This document shows positions 52,218-60,768 of a stretch of DNA of 64,000 nucleotides, in pieces. This DNA comes from Lichenicola cladoniae (GTDB lineage Bacteria; Pseudomonadota; Alphaproteobacteria; Acetobacterales; Acetobacteraceae): the NCBI RefSeq assembly GCF_013201075.1, contig NZ_CP053708.1, positions 4,221,501 to 4,285,500 of the forward strand, in the 5' to 3' direction. Under the pieces are notes generated by a model that was given only the letters and a program-made list of their open reading frames with translations, did no database searches and was not told where the DNA came from. Both the position numbers and the translations under genes were made by a program. How positions within the stretch are numbered: the first letter of the stretch is position 1; each line of letters begins with the position of its first letter.

Positions 52218-52522
52218 GCTCGGCACGCAGTTTCAGCGCCGAGCAGGACCGGTTGATCGTCGACGGTCGGGCCGCAGGCCGCTCCTGGACTGACATCGCG
52301 CGAGATATCGGCAGCACTGGCAAAGCTTGCCAATATCGTTTGTCCCGGGGTCTGGGGTTGCATGATCCGAAGGTTGTCCAGGTCGGTCGCAGGAAGGAAC
52401 GGCGTGACTACGACGACCCAGACGAAGCGCAGCTCAAGCGCCCGCCCCTTCCGGCCGGGGACGCCGCGACCTGGCAGGCGATCACTGCCGGAACGTTGCT
52501 GGATGGGAGGGCTTTCCGATAA
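52214..52522 (+). CDS. SANT/Myb-like HTH protein
   Basis: 102 residues: SFSAEQDRLIVDGRAAGRSW then TDIARDIGSTGKACQYRLSR is a Myb/GcrA-like helix-turn-helix (W in the second helix, conserved R in the third). The tail is charged and ends in GTLLDGRAFR. It overlaps the ProQ gene by 4 bp and is the last gene of the rightward operon. Confidence 0.75.
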   Translation: MSSARSFSAEQDRLIVDGRAAGRSWTDIARDIGSTGKACQYRLSRGLGLHDPKVVQVGRRKERRDYDDPDEAQLKRPPLPAGDAATWQAITAGTLLDGRAFR

Positions 52523-53096
52523 AGGCGGCCGAGCTCACATCCCAACTTCGGCAACTAAGGTCGTCGGCTGAGGCACTTACTCGACAACTTCCTATGGACG
52601 GTTCAACCTAATCGCGTAGATCCTGAGCTTCTGACATAGGCACGAACTCCGCTCTGGTGAGGCTCCAAACTTCGGAGAATAACGAGAATGACCCGATGAG
52701 CGAGTTTTCACCCAATCCGAGCTTCATCATTCGCGATAGAGAGGAGGTTCGAAGCCTCGTCGGTCTGACGCATGACTTAGCGATCCAGAAGGTTCAAAAT
52801 AAGCTCGGCAAGCATGCCAAGGAATTGATCCGGCGCTCGCCATTCGTCTGTATCGGCTCCCAAGGCTTGGGAAGCGGAGCTGATGTAAGCCCCCGTGGCG
52901 ATCCCCCCGGCTTCGTCCAGGTGCTAGATGATCGTACGCTAGCGATTCCCGATCGGCCTGGTAACAATCGCGTCGACACGTTGTTTAATATAATTGAAAA
53001 TGACTGTGTGGGACTGTTGTTCGTCATCCCAGGTTTTGATGACACTTTGCGCGTGAATGGACGAGCAACCCTAACCAACGATCCAAGCTTATTAGC

Positions 53097-54209
53097 GGCG
53101 GATTCAAGTTCCGGAGCGAACACCCACGCCGAAGACTTTGTTTACACCAGCCTGCCCGGCCAGCAACATGCTGAATTGCTCGCTTGGCGTCGCGTAGTCG
53201 AGCGTCTTTCGAGGACGGCTATTCAGGCTGTCGGCAACGATGTCGAGATCGTCCTGATCCAAGCCCGACAGAGCCGTGCCTTTCGGGAAATACTGGCGCA
53301 GCAGACCATTGGTGTTTTCGTTGGAGCCACGCTGCCAAGGTGAGTGAGGGTCGGCGAAGAAGATCCTCATGCCAGTGCTCAGCGCCACGCTTTCGTGCTG
53401 TGCCATTTCCTTGCCTTGGTCGTAGGTCAGCGTCTTGCGCAAAGATGCGGGAATGGCATTCAGCGCGCCGGAGAAAGCGCTCGCCACCACATCGGACTTG
53501 CGCGTAGGCATGTGCACCAGCACCACAAAGCGGCTTGTCCGCTCGACCAACGTGCCGATGGCACTCGCTCCGCCGGTGCCCAGAATAAGATCGCCTTCCC
53601 AATGGCCCGGGACCAGCCGGCCCTCGATTTCCTCAGGTCGTTCCTTGATGTTGGTCATGTTGCAAAGTTTGCCGCGGCGTTCGCTGCCCTTTGGCTTGCG
53701 GCCGCGCATTGGCTTGTCCTGTCGCAAATACGAGATCAGCTCACGGCGTAGTTCACCGCGCGGCAAGGCGTAAATCGCCGTGTAGATTGCCTCGTGCGAT
53801 ACCGACAGACCAGGTGGCTGCTCCGTTCCCGCCTCCATCCGCTTACGCCTGCCCGATATCTGCTCGGGGGACCAACCCAGACGCAAAAGCCCCGCCACAC
53901 GGCCGAACAGCTCACCATCATGCGCCAGAACAGGCCTGCGTCCAGTCAGGCGACGATCTGCCTCGGCCTGCGTCGCCGCAGCCTGCGCCCGGTAGGAGGT
54001 CGCGCCGCCATGCCGATTGATCTCGTCCGAAATCATGCCCGCAGAGCGATCCAAGTCGCGTGCAATCGCCCGCACGCCCCAGCTATCACAAAGGCGAACC
54101 TCGATCATCGATCGATCAAACACCGTTAGCTTACGTCGTTGCCCTGCCATCCCACCACCCTACACCCGTTGGCCCGGCGTGGGTGTTCGCTCCGGAACTT
54201 GAATCCGCC
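53097..54209 (-). mobile_element. IS30-family insertion sequence, copy 1
   Basis: 1113 bp with 35-bp perfect terminal inverted repeats beginning GGCGGATTCAAGTTCCGGAG. It is flanked by a 3-bp duplication AGC (53094-53096 and 54210-54212), as in IS30. One transposase gene fills the element. It splits the PPOX gene. A second copy, in the same orientation and with no difference noticed by eye, is at 61977-63089. Confidence 0.95.
53104..54150 (-). CDS. IS30-family transposase (copy 1)
   Basis: 348 residues. N-terminal HTH (RLCDSWGVRAIARDLDRSAG) then DDE catalytic core: first Asp in VPGHWEGDLILG, second in LTYDQGKEMAQH, Glu in GSNENTNGLLRQYFPKG; the SPWQRGSNENTNG box is diagnostic for IS30. The stop codon lies inside the terminal inverted repeat. 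The sequence is intact. Confidence 0.95.
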   Translation of the reverse strand: MAGQRRKLTVFDRSMIEVRLCDSWGVRAIARDLDRSAGMISDEINRHGGATSYRAQAAATQAEADRRLTGRRPVLAHDGELFGRVAGLLRLGWSPEQISGRRKRMEAGTEQPPGLSVSHEAIYTAIYALPRGELRRELISYLRQDKPMRGRKPKGSERRGKLCNMTNIKERPEEIEGRLVPGHWEGDLILGTGGASAIGTLVERTSRFVVLVHMPTRKSDVVASAFSGALNAIPASLRKTLTYDQGKEMAQHESVALSTGMRIFFADPHSPWQRGSNENTNGLLRQYFPKGTALSGLDQDDLDIVADSLNSRPRKTLDYATPSEQFSMLLAGQAGVNKVFGVGVRSGT

Positions 54210-54462
54210 AGCTGAAATGACTGTTAACGGTCGCAGTCCTGAACTGGCAATCATAGTTCAAATAGACGAAGTTTTTATACACTGTGCAAAAGCGTTCAGA
54301 CGCTCTCACCTCTGGAACCCTAATTTTTTCCAAGATCGCAGTGAAATGCCCTCGCTTGTAAAGATTGTGTCAGATGAAACAACAGAGCTAGTCTACAGTC
54401 CTGAAGAGCAACGGCAGATAGATGCAGAGCTAGAACAAGCCTATAAGACTACACTATATTAG

Positions 54463-54788
54463 AACAAGGCATTTGATAGAAATGTTTTTGAATACACTGA
54501 CGGCGTTTAGTACGGTTGAAGGGATCGCCCGATCGTTGGCTTAGGTAGGGATGCGGGGCAGTCCCGCCACTAGACGGGGTAAGATTGCCATTCCGTTCAA
54601 AGCCCACGGGGAGCATTGCCACCATATTTTAAACCAGGGCTGTCGGGTCACAAACTCTGCCGTTTAGGCCGGAGTAAGACGCAGCATCTACCACTGCCAA
54701 CCGTGGGGCGAGGCTTGCTTTGGCCAGGTGATCCACAAACTTGCGGCGCGATAACAGCCCGAACAATGCTTGAGGGTGTTGCTTACCG
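54463..54788. other. 326 bp without an assignable gene
   Basis: The minus strand holds a short coding-looking stretch (about 54629-54780, HPQALFGLLSRRKFVDHLAK) without a clear start. It may be the end of a decayed gene. Nothing else is recognised. Confidence 0.35.
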
Positions 54789-54989
54789 ATGATGGACGAA
54801 TGCGCCCTCCCCGCCTTCACCTCGGACGAACTGCTCGAGGTAGCGATCGAGCTTCGCCGCCATGCCGCCCGGCATGCCCGGACTGAAACGGAGATGACCC
54901 ACTTTCTTGACCGCGCAGACGAGATCCTGGCTGAGGCTCGAGCTATGGTCGAATGCAGGCGTAGCAAACGTACAGCGGCTATGACCTGA
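54789..54989 (+). CDS. hypothetical small helical protein
   Basis: 66 residues: MMDECALPAFTSDELLEVAI then ELRRHAARHARTETEMTHFL and DRADEILAEARAMVECRR. A charged all-helical protein. After it, 55131-55199 holds a further 22-codon frame with a good ribosome site (AGAGGAGA) that I cannot confirm. Confidence 0.55.
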   Translation: MMDECALPAFTSDELLEVAIELRRHAARHARTETEMTHFLDRADEILAEARAMVECRRSKRTAAMT

Positions 54990-55243
54990 AAACATGGCAC
55001 GCGACAAGGGCCCTTCACCAGGGTTTCAGAACGGCGCCACCAGGCCTGCTGTCGCCGGCACAGCTTCTCGACGCGGCAAGATTCCTCACCCGCTTTGCCG
55101 ATGCGGCCAGAGCCAGAGGAGAGCCGATCATGGAAGAGAAGTTCCGCCGCCGGGCGCATGAGCTGCGAACCAAAGGCCGTCGGGGCATATCTGGATGAGC
55201 GCGTCGGGTATCGACGTTCATATACGAACCACAAGGAGTAGCC

Positions 55244-55777
55244 GTGACCGGATTTAATCCAACACTTGCCGCCTTGTTCGGCAGCATCGCCACTGCCGCG
55301 GCAATCTTCGCCGGTGGATTAGCTGTCGAGTCCTACAAACGCGATCGCGACCGCGCCGGGATGGCATTGGCTCTTGCCGGCGCTATCGACGCACTTTTAA
55401 GCTTGATTGCGACCCGTGAAATGATTCAGGAGCTCATGGAATCACTGGAACCGTTAGATGCAGGTCAACACGTGACCTTCGGCTCGATCATTGGCGAGAA
55501 CGCAGCGTTCAAAACCATGACCCTCGCCTACGCCGACCGGATCGGCCATCTCGGCCACGATTTGCCTTTCCGAGTTGCCCGTTTCTTGGCCTACACAGAA
55601 GGTCTTCTCCACGATCTCGCGCGGCTGAACCAGAACGGAGACAAGCCTCAGGTCCAGGCCATGCTTATTCGGCGCATGAAGCCGGTTTGGCTACAGACCG
55701 AAACGCTGGGCAAAGGGCTTGTGCTCGACCTGAAGCGAGAAGGCGCCTCTCGTAGTCGGCGTCCTGCTAAGAATTAG
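55244..55777 (+). CDS. membrane-anchored hypothetical protein
   Basis: 177 residues. One N-terminal membrane helix (FNPTLAALFGSIATAAAIFA, then GGLAVE) precedes a helical cytoplasmic domain (SLIATREMIQELMESLEPLD then IGHLGHDLPFRVARFLAYTE). A strong ribosome site AAGGAG precedes the start (AAGGAGTAGCC then GTG). The layout resembles small phage or plasmid membrane proteins. Function unknown. Confidence 0.65.
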   Translation: MTGFNPTLAALFGSIATAAAIFAGGLAVESYKRDRDRAGMALALAGAIDALLSLIATREMIQELMESLEPLDAGQHVTFGSIIGENAAFKTMTLAYADRIGHLGHDLPFRVARFLAYTEGLLHDLARLNQNGDKPQVQAMLIRRMKPVWLQTETLGKGLVLDLKREGASRSRRPAKN

Positions 55778-55998
55778 CAAAAAATGCGCGCCTCTCCTGC
55801 CAACGCTGACCGTGCTGGAGATGAATGACGTCGCTGCCGAAGAGGTAGACCCGCCGGATCAGGGGTTGCAAGGCGGTCCAGGTCGTCAGCGTGAGGCCGG
55901 TCCCGGAGACTAGAATTGAGGTGGGCTGAAGATCCAGCCGGCGGGAACAACCGGTTCATGAGGACCACCAAGCTATGCTGGCCAGGTAGGGGCTCGAC

Positions 55999-56289
55999 GT
56001 GATTATGGGCAGGCGGAGCGGTCCTGATCCCAAAGCCATGCTGGCGTGCATGGGCGATCTCTGCCCGTCGCACCAAGCGCTGGCTGCCAGGGCTGGGGTC
56101 GGGCTGATGACGGTGGCACGGCACCTGGGCTTAATGGTGCCGCTGGAGCTCCTGACATGGTTCCGGCGACTAGTGCGCAGGCCACGGCCGGGGGGGTGGG
56201 CGTGGCGCGGTCCGTATGAGGTGCGACCTGCGGGGAGACACGACGTGGCCATCAGGCCAGAGCCCGATCCAGCGAAAGCCAACGCATGA
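55999..56289 (+). CDS. possible HTH protein
   Basis: 96 residues from GTG 55999 (ATG at 56005 possible). LCPSHQALAARAGVGLMTVA then RHLGLM looks like a helix-turn-helix. The C-terminal half is Arg/Pro-rich. The stop overlaps the next tiny gene (ATGA). Support is moderate. Confidence 0.4.
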   Translation: MIMGRRSGPDPKAMLACMGDLCPSHQALAARAGVGLMTVARHLGLMVPLELLTWFRRLVRRPRPGGWAWRGPYEVRPAGRHDVAIRPEPDPAKANA

Positions 56290-56381
56290 CGGCCCCGCGC
56301 GAGATCTACAGGTTCCGGCTTGGGCGAGATGCCAGCGGCGCCTATGTCGGCGAACTAGTCGATGATTGGGGTTGGGTGTAA
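56286..56381 (+). CDS. possible 31-residue protein
   Basis: MTAPREIYRFRLGRDASGAY then VGELVDDWGWV. ATGA overlap with the preceding frame supports it. A single beta-hairpin-like pattern. Unknown. Confidence 0.35.
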   Translation: MTAPREIYRFRLGRDASGAYVGELVDDWGWV

Positions 56382-56490
56382 ACTCCCCACGCGGTCACGG
56401 CGGAATTAACTAGAGTTTAACATTTGGTAGCAACGATATGGCGGGGCGCGTGTTGAAAGGAAGCCGGTGCGCACGGGTGCGGAGTAGATC

Positions 56491-56847
56491 ATGACATTCG
56501 ACGATCCATCGATGGCAACTCTACTTGAGGCCATGGGCGATGCAGAAATCAATGACCTTGATTATGGCGTGGTAGGGCTCGACCAAGAAGGCCTGGTCGA
56601 ATGCTATAACGTGCATGAGGAGCGTTATTCCGGCCTGTCACGTACCCGGGTGGTCGGCCGGCCTTTCTTTTTCGATGTAGCGCCGTGCATGAACAATTAC
56701 CTGGTCGCGGAGCGTCTTGAGGAGGCCAGCCTCGACGTGACCCTACCGTACGTGCTGACGTTTCGTATGCGGCCGACGCCGGTAAAGCTCCGCCTGATCC
56801 GCACGCCGACGTTCCGACGTCGCTGGGTGTTGATTTCGCGTGTCTGA
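56491..56847 (+). CDS. photoactive yellow protein-like PAS protein
   Basis: 118 residues, against 125 for PYP of Halorhodospira. Aligned with PYP with a constant offset of three: Tyr39 (PYP Tyr42), Glu43 (Glu46), Cys66 (Cys69, the p-coumarate attachment site) in FFFDVAPC, and Ser47 for Thr50; Arg52 is Leu. The C-terminal VLTFRMRPTPVKLRLIRTPT resembles PYP's FDYQMTPTKVKV strand. So the chromophore pocket is largely conserved. No tyrosine ammonia-lyase or coumarate ligase is nearby. It overlaps a PAS gene by 8 bp. Confidence 0.8.
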   Translation: MTFDDPSMATLLEAMGDAEINDLDYGVVGLDQEGLVECYNVHEERYSGLSRTRVVGRPFFFDVAPCMNNYLVAERLEEASLDVTLPYVLTFRMRPTPVKLRLIRTPTFRRRWVLISRV

Positions 56848-57253
56848 CGCGTACACCCCAAGTCAGATCGCCGATGAACATGAGGCGCTGCTGCAGTTCC
56901 TCTATCTATGCCCGCACGGCATGGCCCAATTCGACCGCAGTGGCACCATTCTGATGCTAAACCCGGCTTTCACCTGCTTAGTGATGCCGCTGGTTGGGCC
57001 TGATATCCCCACATTCAACATCGTCGAGCTGCTGGAGCCATGGCTGCCGGAACTGCGCAGTCTACTGCAGGATCCCCGTCCGCGCGGCATGATCTGCGAC
57101 GGCACACCGATATATCCGGGATCGGCGGCACCAGGACATGATCCGAGCGTGCTGGCGCTGACGGTAGTACGTATGGATGCCGACCGGCACATGGCGGTGC
57201 TGGCCGACGTGACCAAGTCGGTCGCTTTTAAGCGGGGCGTCCACGACAACTAG
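56840..57253 (+). CDS. PAS-domain protein, partner of the PYP-like gene
   Basis: 137 residues from GTG at 56840. LLQFLYLCPHGMAQFDRSGT then ILMLNPAFTCLVMPLVGPDI is the N-terminal half of a PAS fold; LALTVVRMDADRHMAVLADV closes it. There is no histidine kinase, GGDEF or other output domain. The overlap with the PYP-like gene suggests that the two are made together and may form a signalling pair. Confidence 0.75.
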   Translation: MSDAYTPSQIADEHEALLQFLYLCPHGMAQFDRSGTILMLNPAFTCLVMPLVGPDIPTFNIVELLEPWLPELRSLLQDPRPRGMICDGTPIYPGSAAPGHDPSVLALTVVRMDADRHMAVLADVTKSVAFKRGVHDN

Positions 57254-57446
57254 GACCTGTTGACGAAAGGCGGTAGCCAAATACGACTGGCGGCCAGTCG
57301 GAGAAAACCGAGAAAAGACACGGCGTTGTGTCGTATCGGGTAGCGAAGCGGTTGGGTGATCGCAATCCAAGCTAAAGTGGTCGACCAGGACGGCGCTAAG
57401 GTGTTTGAAGGGACTGGAACGTTAACAAATACACCTAGGCATAGCG

Positions 57447-57656
57447 ATGGCTGAACGTATCATTGACCGCCTCCTGCCTTTACGAGAGGTCAAAGACCGG
57501 GTCGGGTTCAGCCATACGGCTATCTATCGCAAGATGGCAGCCGGCGAGTCCCCCCAGGCGCGCGCTGTCGGTCCGCGGTCAGTCCGTTGGCTCGAGAGCG
57601 ACATTGAGAAGTGGATCCACGGCTTGCCGCTCACCTCGCACGCCCGACGGACGTAG
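57447..57656 (+). CDS. AlpA-family phage regulator
   Basis: 69 residues: RLLPLREVKDRVGFSHTAIY then RKMAAGESPQARAVGPRSVR and WLESDIEKWIHG is the AlpA pattern (winged HTH with the W-x-x-x-D-V/I-x-x-W end). AlpA proteins regulate integrase genes and excision of prophage-like islands. No integrase is visible in this window. Confidence 0.88.
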   Translation: MAERIIDRLLPLREVKDRVGFSHTAIYRKMAAGESPQARAVGPRSVRWLESDIEKWIHGLPLTSHARRT

Positions 57657-57923
57657 CCAGAGTGAATAACTTCCAACCCCGACATTTATAATCCCCGGAT
57701 CTGAGAATTTCGGCGAGACATGCTTAATGCCGGCTGATTCAGAGTAAGCGTTCGACCGGTGCGCGTTGAAGTCCGCAGTCCCACGGTCTAAGGATGCTTG
57801 GAATGGTCGCGTTCGCAAAATGATGGCAATGATCCTATTGATCGCGATTTCCGTATCTCTTCAGAAAAGTCGACATGCAGGGGATTGCAGTCACCCGATA
57901 GCGACGACAACGGGGGGTAGGCC

Positions 57924-58133
57924 TTGGAGGAAGCTTTTGAATTGCTGGAAGCCGACATAAACGGCCTGGAGATTGGCTCGACCACTTCGGGCATGCTGAG
58001 GGTCAACGTGTTTCCACCGGGCGTGTCGGTGGCTTTGAGCCTTTCCGCTGAGGAGGCTCGCTGGCTGGCCGGGGCACTCCGCTACTGGGCTGACGTCAGT
58101 GAGGGCAACGCAAGCCCACCTTTCGCGAACTAG
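57924..58133 (+). CDS. hypothetical protein
   Basis: 69 residues from TTG: MEEAFELLEADINGLEIGST then LRVNVFPPGVSVALSLSAEE and ARWLAGALRYWADVSEG. A beta-beta-alpha pattern. Its end overlaps the next HTH gene by 35 bp. Family unknown. Confidence 0.45.
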   Translation: MEEAFELLEADINGLEIGSTTSGMLRVNVFPPGVSVALSLSAEEARWLAGALRYWADVSEGNASPPFAN

Positions 58134-58416
58134 CGGGTTCCTTGATTCAGACGCACGATCTAAGCTTCTAACGACAACCGATGTTGCCTCACGGGTCGGC
58201 TGTCATCCCGAGACAATCCGACGCGCACTCCGCCGCGGTGACCTGGCCTGCTACCGCACGCGGGGCTACACGAGGGTCTTTGAGGAGCAGCTTACCACCC
58301 ACCTAGAACGTTCCATCCAGCATGTGACGGTGGGAGCGGCTGATTGCTCGACGCGCAAGGTTGCACAGGATTTCCAGCTTGATCGACGGATGCAACAGGC
58401 ATTTGGCAAGCGATGA
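58099..58416 (+). CDS. excisionase/MerR-like HTH protein
   Basis: 105 residues. KLLTTTDVASRVGCHPETIR then RALRRGDLACYRTRGYTRVF and EEQLTTHLE is the HTH_17 DNA-binding pattern. The GTG start at 58099 overlaps the preceding gene; a later start is possible. The stop overlaps the next start (ATGA). Confidence 0.7.
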   Translation: MRATQAHLSRTSGFLDSDARSKLLTTTDVASRVGCHPETIRRALRRGDLACYRTRGYTRVFEEQLTTHLERSIQHVTVGAADCSTRKVAQDFQLDRRMQQAFGKR

Positions 58417-58709
58417 CCGGTCCTTACGCCTACTCAGTTTCGCAGCTCGCCAAGGCTTGGGGGGTGTCCGACCGGACGGTTTACACCCTTGTGGCGAGCG
58501 GCCAGATCGGACACCTGCGCATCGGCAAGACGATCCGTGTGCGGCAGGCCGATCGGGATGCCTATGAGGCAGCGGCCTGGAATGCTCCAGCAGTGCCGCC
58601 ACCAGCGCCGCCGGCGGTTACGCACGCATTTTCTGTTTCAGCTCCTACTGGCCGCGTGTCCCCCAATAGCGCGTTTCGTAAGGGACAGAAGTCGGCACGA
58701 GCCCGCTAA
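58413..58709 (+). CDS. excisionase-family HTH protein
   Basis: 98 residues: YAYSVSQLAKAWGVSDRTVY then TLVASGQIGHLRIGKTIRVR and QADRDAYEAA is a clear excisionase/HTH_17 domain; the tail is Pro/Ala-rich and basic. Translationally coupled to the preceding HTH gene. Two adjacent HTH_17 proteins plus AlpA nearby suggest excision control. Confidence 0.82.
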   Translation: MTGPYAYSVSQLAKAWGVSDRTVYTLVASGQIGHLRIGKTIRVRQADRDAYEAAAWNAPAVPPPAPPAVTHAFSVSAPTGRVSPNSAFRKGQKSARAR

Positions 58710-58751
58710 GGAGCACTTCTTCGCCCAACCACGGATCTAAGCCGAGGCTGT

Positions 58752-59086
58752 TTACGAGACCCGCTCGATTTTTACCCGGGCAAGTCCCTGCTTCTGCATC
58801 CCGAGATGCCGGGCGGCGCCTAAGCTAAGGTCGAGAGCATGTCCGCGACGGCCCACACGATCGGTCACCAGCACCAGCGCGTTCCGGTGGTTGGCCAAGT
58901 TCGTCACCCTCACTGTCGCACCTAGCGGGAGCGTGCGACTGGCCGCAGTCATTCCCAGAGGCCTGAAGCGCTTTCCATTCGCCATTCGCCGACCAGTTTG
59001 GCGCGCACCGTAGAAGCTGGCGGTGGTGCCGGCGGCGATGTGGTGACTATGGTTGCCAGGGTGTAACCGATGGTGCCGATGACCAT
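58752..59086 (-). pseudogene. RlpA-like (double-psi beta-barrel) protein, frameshifted near the N-terminus
   Basis: From 59086 one frame gives a signal-peptide-like start (MVIGTIGYTLATIVTTSPPA). About 58 bases in, the reading shifts by one base to GTTASFYGARQTGRRMANGK, then RVTNLANHRNALVLVTDRVG and HALDLSLGAARHLGM, the RlpA DPBB domain with its catalytic-site Asp region. RlpA cleaves denuded peptidoglycan at septa. If read only from the internal ATG (58985) the N-terminal strand would be missing. Confidence 0.65.
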
Positions 59087-59456
59087 GCGCCTATGCTGCT
59101 GTGGCGCCTGCGACAAGGAAAATGCAGGAGATTGTGAGGCTTTGAAGGTACGAAGACATAGTTCTAATTTAGGACTAATCTCAGCGGATGCGAATCATTT
59201 GTGCGACAGCATTAGGACGGTGTTGATGCGTCCCAGGTTAGTACACCCCGAACCCCTCCGGAATCGGCGGCGGAAGACTTTACGACATGTTATGTTCTGC
59301 GGCGGCGCTGCCGCAGTCGCCGAGTTGAGCGGGCAACCGAGGCACTGGCGCTACAGTAGCCGTTACCAAGTGACGTGCGGCGCGAAGCAGGATGGAGCCG
59401 AACCAGAATTCCGGGGTTACCATCACTGCTGTAAGCCTGAAACTGCAGTGCCGGGT
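59087..59456. other. 370 bp without an assignable gene
   Basis: No family, ribosome site or consistent frame is seen on either strand. A minus-strand 48-codon frame with ATG near 59420 is not supported by any motif. It lies between two frameshifted genes and probably holds decayed sequence. Confidence 0.3.
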
Positions 59457-59691
59457 TAAAAGGACATCTCGCTGTCGACCGTTTCGTGATTACTGAGTTT
59501 GTCGAGGTAATCTCCTAAACGCGCCGCGAACAGTGCCTGGTTGAGCTCGAGGCCGTGCCCTGACACCACGTCTCGATGTTGCGCAGCAGGGTCTGAAGTG
59601 GGGGCTCGGAGTGTTCCGTCGCAGCGTAGGCTTGAAGAATGCCGGTTATCCTCATTAAAGGATTGCTTGGCAGTTCGAAGGTAGCGGCCAT
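59457..59691 (-). pseudogene. small helical protein gene with one-base frameshift
   Basis: ATG at 59691 with GGAG five bases upstream reads MAATFELPSNPLMRITGILQ, then AYAATEHSEPPLQTLLRNIE and TWCQG. After a one-base shift it continues GHGLELNQALFAARLGDYLD and KLSNHETVDSEMSF to TAA at 59457. Total length is 3n+1, consistent with one extra base. The joined product would have about 78 residues. Confidence 0.6.
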
Positions 59692-60245
59692 GTTAGCTCC
59701 TGTAAAAACGGACGAGATAAATGGTCACCTCGGTCGGCCGCTTTTTAAAAGAAAAATCGTAGCCGCGAATGAAAATAGTTTTGAGATCGGTCCCGATAGA
59801 ACCCCAGCTATGTGTTTCCTTGCCCAGGTAGAAGTGTTTCCTAACCCCGGTGAAGGTGTTTCTTCGGAACCCCAGCAAAGTGTTTCCTAACCCCCAACAG
59901 AGTATTTCTTTCTAAAGGAGTAACGGGGGGAGAAGGCAGAGCGCCTGAAAAACGGCTCCCGCCACGGACCGTCGGCAAGTCGAGCGCGACCAACGACGGT
60001 GGCCATTGGTCTGCTTGAACAGCGTGCCGCGACCCACCTCTGTCGATACAGCCAGATTTTGTCGTCCCATCGAGGTCGAGAAAACCAGAAACGCGGGCAC
60101 ACGCAGTATCGAGGGTGTGGATCGGCTGAGGCTCCGTCCGCAGTGTATCCTGTCGTGCGGCAATCCTTAGGCTGGCCAACCTGATCGATCTGGACCTGGT
60201 GCTTATAGGCTTGGCACGCCCAACAGGCTGTGCTTGCCTCCCTAG
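59692..60245. other. 554 bp without a gene, containing a repeat array
   Basis: The stretch holds the five-unit repeat at 59812-59923. Beyond it (59924-60245) I find no supported gene; minus-strand frames there have poor composition. It may be the non-coding end of a mobile element. Confidence 0.4.
59812..59923. repeat. five tandem units with 22-bp period
   Basis: Units start at 59812, 59834, 59856, 59880 and 59902 (spacings 22, 22, 24, 22). The consensus is GTGTTTCCTAACCCC plus a variable 7-base end; the second and fourth match it fully, the first, third and fifth are degenerate. The pattern resembles iterons of replication origins or repeated transposase-binding sites at an IS end. No spacers, so not CRISPR. 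Confidence 0.75.
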
Positions 60246-60767
60246 ATGGTCGATGAAATCCCTGTTTGGTCGCCGGTCGCAACGAGGTCTGGCGCGATTG
60301 CGGTCGTGCTGATGGCTATGTGCATTGTGTTCCCGGCACACGCCGCACCTGCCAGCCTCCAGATCTCAGTTCCTGCGGCAAGCCTGCTGGTCGGAGATCG
60401 CATCCCGGCATCGGCATGGCCTGGTCGGCTCATTCGAACTCCTGATGAGGACGGCCAGTTCGAGGTCCTGGTGCGCAAGACCGCGGCGATTGGTGTCAAC
60501 GCAGCAGCTTGCCATTCACCCTGGCTTCTGGTTCGGATGCCTGCGGTGCTGCCACCGGTCGATGCAGCCTACCACCCAACGGCGCGGGACCCGACGAACC
60601 AGCGGAAGCTCGATGAGGCGAGGGCAGAGTATGCACGCCTACAGGAGGCCGCCGCCGCCGGGCGGCCAGCGACGTTTCGGGTGGATGGGGGCCCCTATGC
60701 GACCAAGACAAGGCTTGGCCTGAGATTGTCTGGGTGCAACCTGTTCTTCTCGATGCCAGGGGGTTGA
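60246..60767 (+). CDS. hypothetical exported protein
   Basis: 173 residues. Signal-peptide-like segment at 14-33 (RSGAIAVVLMAMCIVFPAHA). The mature part contains two Cys (AACHSPWLLVRMPAVLPPVD and LRLSGCNLFFSMPGG) and a helical centre with a Tyr/Ala-rich run (RAEYARLQEAAAAGRPATFR). Probably periplasmic. It ends one base before the transglycosylase-like gene. No family recognised. Confidence 0.6.
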   Translation: MVDEIPVWSPVATRSGAIAVVLMAMCIVFPAHAAPASLQISVPAASLLVGDRIPASAWPGRLIRTPDEDGQFEVLVRKTAAIGVNAAACHSPWLLVRMPAVLPPVDAAYHPTARDPTNQRKLDEARAEYARLQEAAAAGRPATFRVDGGPYATKTRLGLRLSGCNLFFSMPGG

Positions 60768-60768
60768 G

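Larger units (their letters stand above)
52696..54462 (+). pseudogene. PPOX-type (MSMEG_1061-like) FMN flavoprotein gene interrupted by IS30
   Basis: Segments 52696-53096 and 54213-54462 join in frame after removal of the 1113-bp IS and one AGC duplicate, giving 216 residues, the usual size. N-terminal part: FVCIGSQGLGSGADVSPRGD, then FVQVLDDRTLAIPDRPGNNR and GLLFVIPGFDDTLRVNG; C-terminal part: IDEVFIHCAKAFRRSHLWNP. These match pyridoxamine-phosphate-oxidase-like flavoproteins of this subgroup. The insertion looks recent because no other damage is seen. Substrate unknown. Confidence 0.9.

Noticed and set aside
54629-55234. Minus-strand 201-codon frame
   Set aside because: Only its last 50 codons look coding; the rest lies antisense to a better-supported small gene.
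59812-59923. CRISPR array
   Set aside because: The repeats are directly adjacent with period equal to unit length; there are no spacers and no cas genes.
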